Source of the DNA: Hormiphora californensis
Lineage: Eukaryota > Ctenophora > Tentaculata > Cydippida > Pleurobrachiidae
NCBI GenBank assembly: GCA_020137815.1
Contig: CM035352.1
Span: 5,687,159-5,751,158, forward strand
Length of the DNA stretch: 64,000 nucleotides
Direction of reading: 5' to 3'
Below the pieces are notes generated by a model. The model saw only the letters and a program-made list of their open reading frames with translations. It did no database searches and was not told the DNA's origin. This document shows, in pieces, positions 61,501 to 64,000 of the stretch. The translations under genes were made by a program, and so were the position numbers. Each line of letters opens with the position of its first letter. Position 1 is the first letter of the stretch.

Positions 61501-64000
61501 ACCCATGAGTGGGCAGATCCTCTATCATCCCCTGTCCCTGTACAGAGAGAGGAGGAGGAAGAGGAAGATAGTGAGGAAGAAGAGTCTGATGAGGAGGAAG
61601 GTGAGAGAGAGAGAGAGGGAGAAAGAGAAATTACTACTACAGGGTGTCCTATCCAGGTATAGATCATAAAAGGGGCTGAATAATTCATTATCTAGGAGAT
61701 ATCAATATCACCTCCCCTTTCCAGAAGCTGGCTGGAAGCAAGCTGCTGACGGTGATGCCACCCCCGTCGATATGTTCTCTGGTGTGTTCCACGACCAGGG
61801 AGAAATGACGGGACAATCTTTATCTGACCGACAACCCTCCACCCCTCCCGCCTCTATTGACAGGGAGGGACGGGGACGGAGGAAGCGCTCTGAGCACAAA
61901 CTGGGTTAGTACTGCAGTTCTAAAGATAAGAAGTAGTATAATTATACTACCACCACCATCCCTTAACCACCCCACCCTCCCCCTAACCACCACATCCTCT
62001 CCTAACCACTCCATCCTCACCTACAGCTGGAGTCCAGTACGAGCCAACAGAGGATGGCAAGAAGAGACTCTCCACTGCTACCTCCTTCTTCTCTCGACTG
62101 GGAGTTGCGGAGGACAGTCAGGATGTGGTAGAGAAACCTAAATACGCCTACGAGGAGGACCCCACTCTGGCAGAGGAGTGTGATATTAGAGAGGATGACT
62201 TCTTCTCCTTTAGAGACAAGGCTGCGATCCATGAGGCAGAGTACAGATACCCTGTCAACGAGAGACTGCCAACACCCCTCTTCTCACCCCCTGATACACC
62301 TGATTCTATTCCTGATTCTCTGGCCCCTACCCCGGTCAGCAAGTTGTTCTTGGCAGATGCCTTCATGGACATTAGGGAGGAGTGGCTGACAATGACCGCT
62401 AACGAGGCCATGATCAATATCACTCAGGAGAGTGTCCCTGGTAGGAACAATTCCTCAGATATCCCTTTTTCTATCTTGTGTAATATCCACTTCTCCCGTC
62501 CCCTCAACTATAGATCCACTCAGCTTCCATTTTATTACAGGATCTCGCAAGCAGAAGGTCCAGTTGCACCCCGGCGACATCCGATTCACGGACGGTGGTG
62601 ACTATAGCAGCACCAAGGATTTCCGAGGAGAAAAGGTCAAAATAGATACCTACGGTCTATCTCATCAAGAGAAGGGTAGGTACTCAATTCTCTGAACTGT
62701 GCTACATTTTCTGCTGTCCCCCTGCTCCTTTATAATCACAACCATCCCCTTCAGAGCTGTTCGGAGAGAGAACCAGTATTGTATCCCCTACTGAACTGTG
62801 TGAGAAAGAGAACTTCTACAGGGTCCTCCAGTCTAGCTCAGGACGACCAGGAAATAAACAAATTGAGGATGATCTCTCCTTCGCTCAGAAGCTCCAAGCC
62901 AAGGAGAAACTGCAGGACAAGCAGAAAGAGTTCTATGAACCAACTAGACCATATGTCAGTGAGGCTGAGGTCCAGAAACTGGGATTCGCACCTCGTAAGT
63001 CTAATGATGATAAAATTCCTTCAGTCGTGATAATTATTACAGTTACCAACCCATACCTTGTTGAGTAAGGGGTGTTACTCCACCCCTTACTGAACAACGC
63101 AGCAATTCATTGACGTATCTTGTGACCAGGTGAGGTACCTCTGAGGAGCACTAAAGGTAAGGAGAAGGCCACCAAGAAGAAGGGCCTGAAGACCCTTACA
63201 GAGGAGAGCGAGAAGGAGATGTCATTCTACGAGAAGTCTCTAAAGAAGGGAGCCAAGAAGGAGGTTGATAATGAGAGAGATCAAATGAGCTTCAGGGATA
63301 AACTCCAGAGCAGGTACAGTTAGACATCCTAGCCCCACTTCAGTGAGGTACAAATACAAATAAAGAAGAGTCTTTGTCTCTCTAGCTGAGAAAGACTTAA
63401 TACTTGAGGAGAGAGAGACTCAGTAGTCTTTCTGTTCTATAGCGTATATCGTCAATTGTTCAGCCCTGAGGTGTGAATTCCTGTTGAGATCACCGTTATT
63501 TCCCCACCAGGGACTACAAGAGAGAGCCCATCAAGATGGGGCTCAGTGAGCTCCAACCGGTTGATGAAGACATCTTCGATCTCCTGGAGTCTGCCAGTAA
63601 GAACAAGTGTAACCGAGGTCGTATGATGTCCGAGAACAGGGCCCCCGCTCTAATCAGCACCAAGGGACACTTTGCTGGTACTGGTGGTGCTAGTGGCATG
63701 TTCCGAGAGACAGAGTGGAGTAGCTACTTTGATTATGATGAAGATGACATGATGGAGTACGGTGGAGGGAAGAATTATACAGATGATGATGACGATGTTT
63801 ATGGTGGAAATCTGTTCAGCTTCAGGGAACAACTAGCACGTCACAAGGGCGGCTCTGTCCATGAGGTAGGTTACACGTGTCAAATACTATATTCAGTGCT
63901 TCCCTCCTTTTTGAGATCATTTTCTGCCCACCACTCGACTCCAGACCCACTTATTGACACCCCTCTCTCTCCTTCTCCTCAGGGTGTGAAGGTGACCCCT
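58599..64000 (+). CDS. Large metzincin-like protein with substituted catalytic Glu, 3' truncated by window
   Basis: Exons: 58599-58757, 59161-59319, 59485-59679, 59863-60042, 60186-60309, 60400-60536, 60669-60835, 61404-61600, 61725-61904, 62027-62440, 62541-62675, 62755-62994, 63130-63313, 63511-63865, 63983 to the edge. All phases agree, giving at least 948 residues. The first about 220 residues are unrecognised. About 225-375 resembles the zinc-protease fold of the astacin-like/metzincin group: AKEWENHAGLQIVMV, IRVQFS, IGTDA, then HQFGHALGFYHE at 305-316 and a Met-turn SIM at 366-368. The three zinc His are present but the catalytic Glu is Gln. After KRSYIKGW comes a very acidic Glu/Asp stretch, then about 500 residues of charged, disordered-looking sequence with recurrent SFRD/FSFR motifs. 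No signal peptide is seen, so an intracellular or non-classical role is possible. Confidence 0.8.
60055..60102. mobile_element. hAT-type MITE, internally deleted copy
   Basis: CAGGAACCGACCGA joined to the ACAAGTAAACAACCAATCAG arm of the element at 38771, in reverse orientation. It lies 13 bp after a donor site in an intron of the metzincin-like gene. Confidence 0.7.
63056..63105. repeat. Short palindromic dispersed repeat
   Basis: TTGTTGAGTAAGGGGTG followed by a near-complement (CACCCCTTACTGAACAA). The same GTTGAGTAAGGGGTGGTTCA text occurs twice in tandem at 41325-41400. It is probably a very small foldback element. Confidence 0.6.

Overview
The window is eukaryotic, and most likely from an early-branching marine animal; a cnidarian is my first guess, which is inference and not proven. 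Three genes are metazoan or eukaryotic orthologues split by many small GT-AG introns (NLE1, TBL2, ANKUB1). There are also a T-box transcription factor, a single-exon class A GPCR, AATAAA poly(A) signals, very frequent (GA)n tracts and a dense load of non-LTR retrotransposons and short inverted-repeat elements.

Layout. 1-2050 is a GGAA/CGAA microsatellite followed by unassigned sequence. 2050-9700 is a decayed LINE with its own foldback insertions, interrupted by a complete, apparently intact LINE on the minus strand (3648-8709). That element is bounded by a perfect 13-bp target-site duplication, and its ORF carries a 2A-type ribosome-skipping motif. 10270-11300 holds three long palindromes. 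11996-12991 is a GPCR (minus). 13353-21798 is a compact head-to-tail trio: NLE1, a coiled-coil protein, TBL2. The second NLE1 intron hosts a retroelement fragment. 22293-35797 is one giant Gly/Pro/Ser-rich repeat protein made of about 30 nearly identical 121-residue units, with six identical one-base frame breaks and one 0.5-kb scrambled stretch. 35962-36571 is a short coiled-coil gene (minus). 38996-44426 is ANKUB1, with MITE copies in its introns. 44730-46200 is a GGCGCC-saturated inverted-repeat element. 46784-54724 is the T-box gene (minus), with introns full of (GA)n. 58599 to the window end is a predicted metzincin-like protein whose catalytic Glu is replaced by Gln, continuing past the edge.

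Functional picture. NLE1 (ribosome assembly) and TBL2 (ER WD40 protein) are housekeeping genes. The giant repeat protein and the protease-like protein look lineage-specific. No operon or pathway unites the window, although the NLE1 to TBL2 spacing and acceptor-like sequences just upstream of several start codons make polycistronic transcription with trans-splicing worth testing. The frame breaks in the repeat gene and in the T-box exons suggest imperfect consensus in places, so absolute unit counts and a few reading frames should be treated as provisional.
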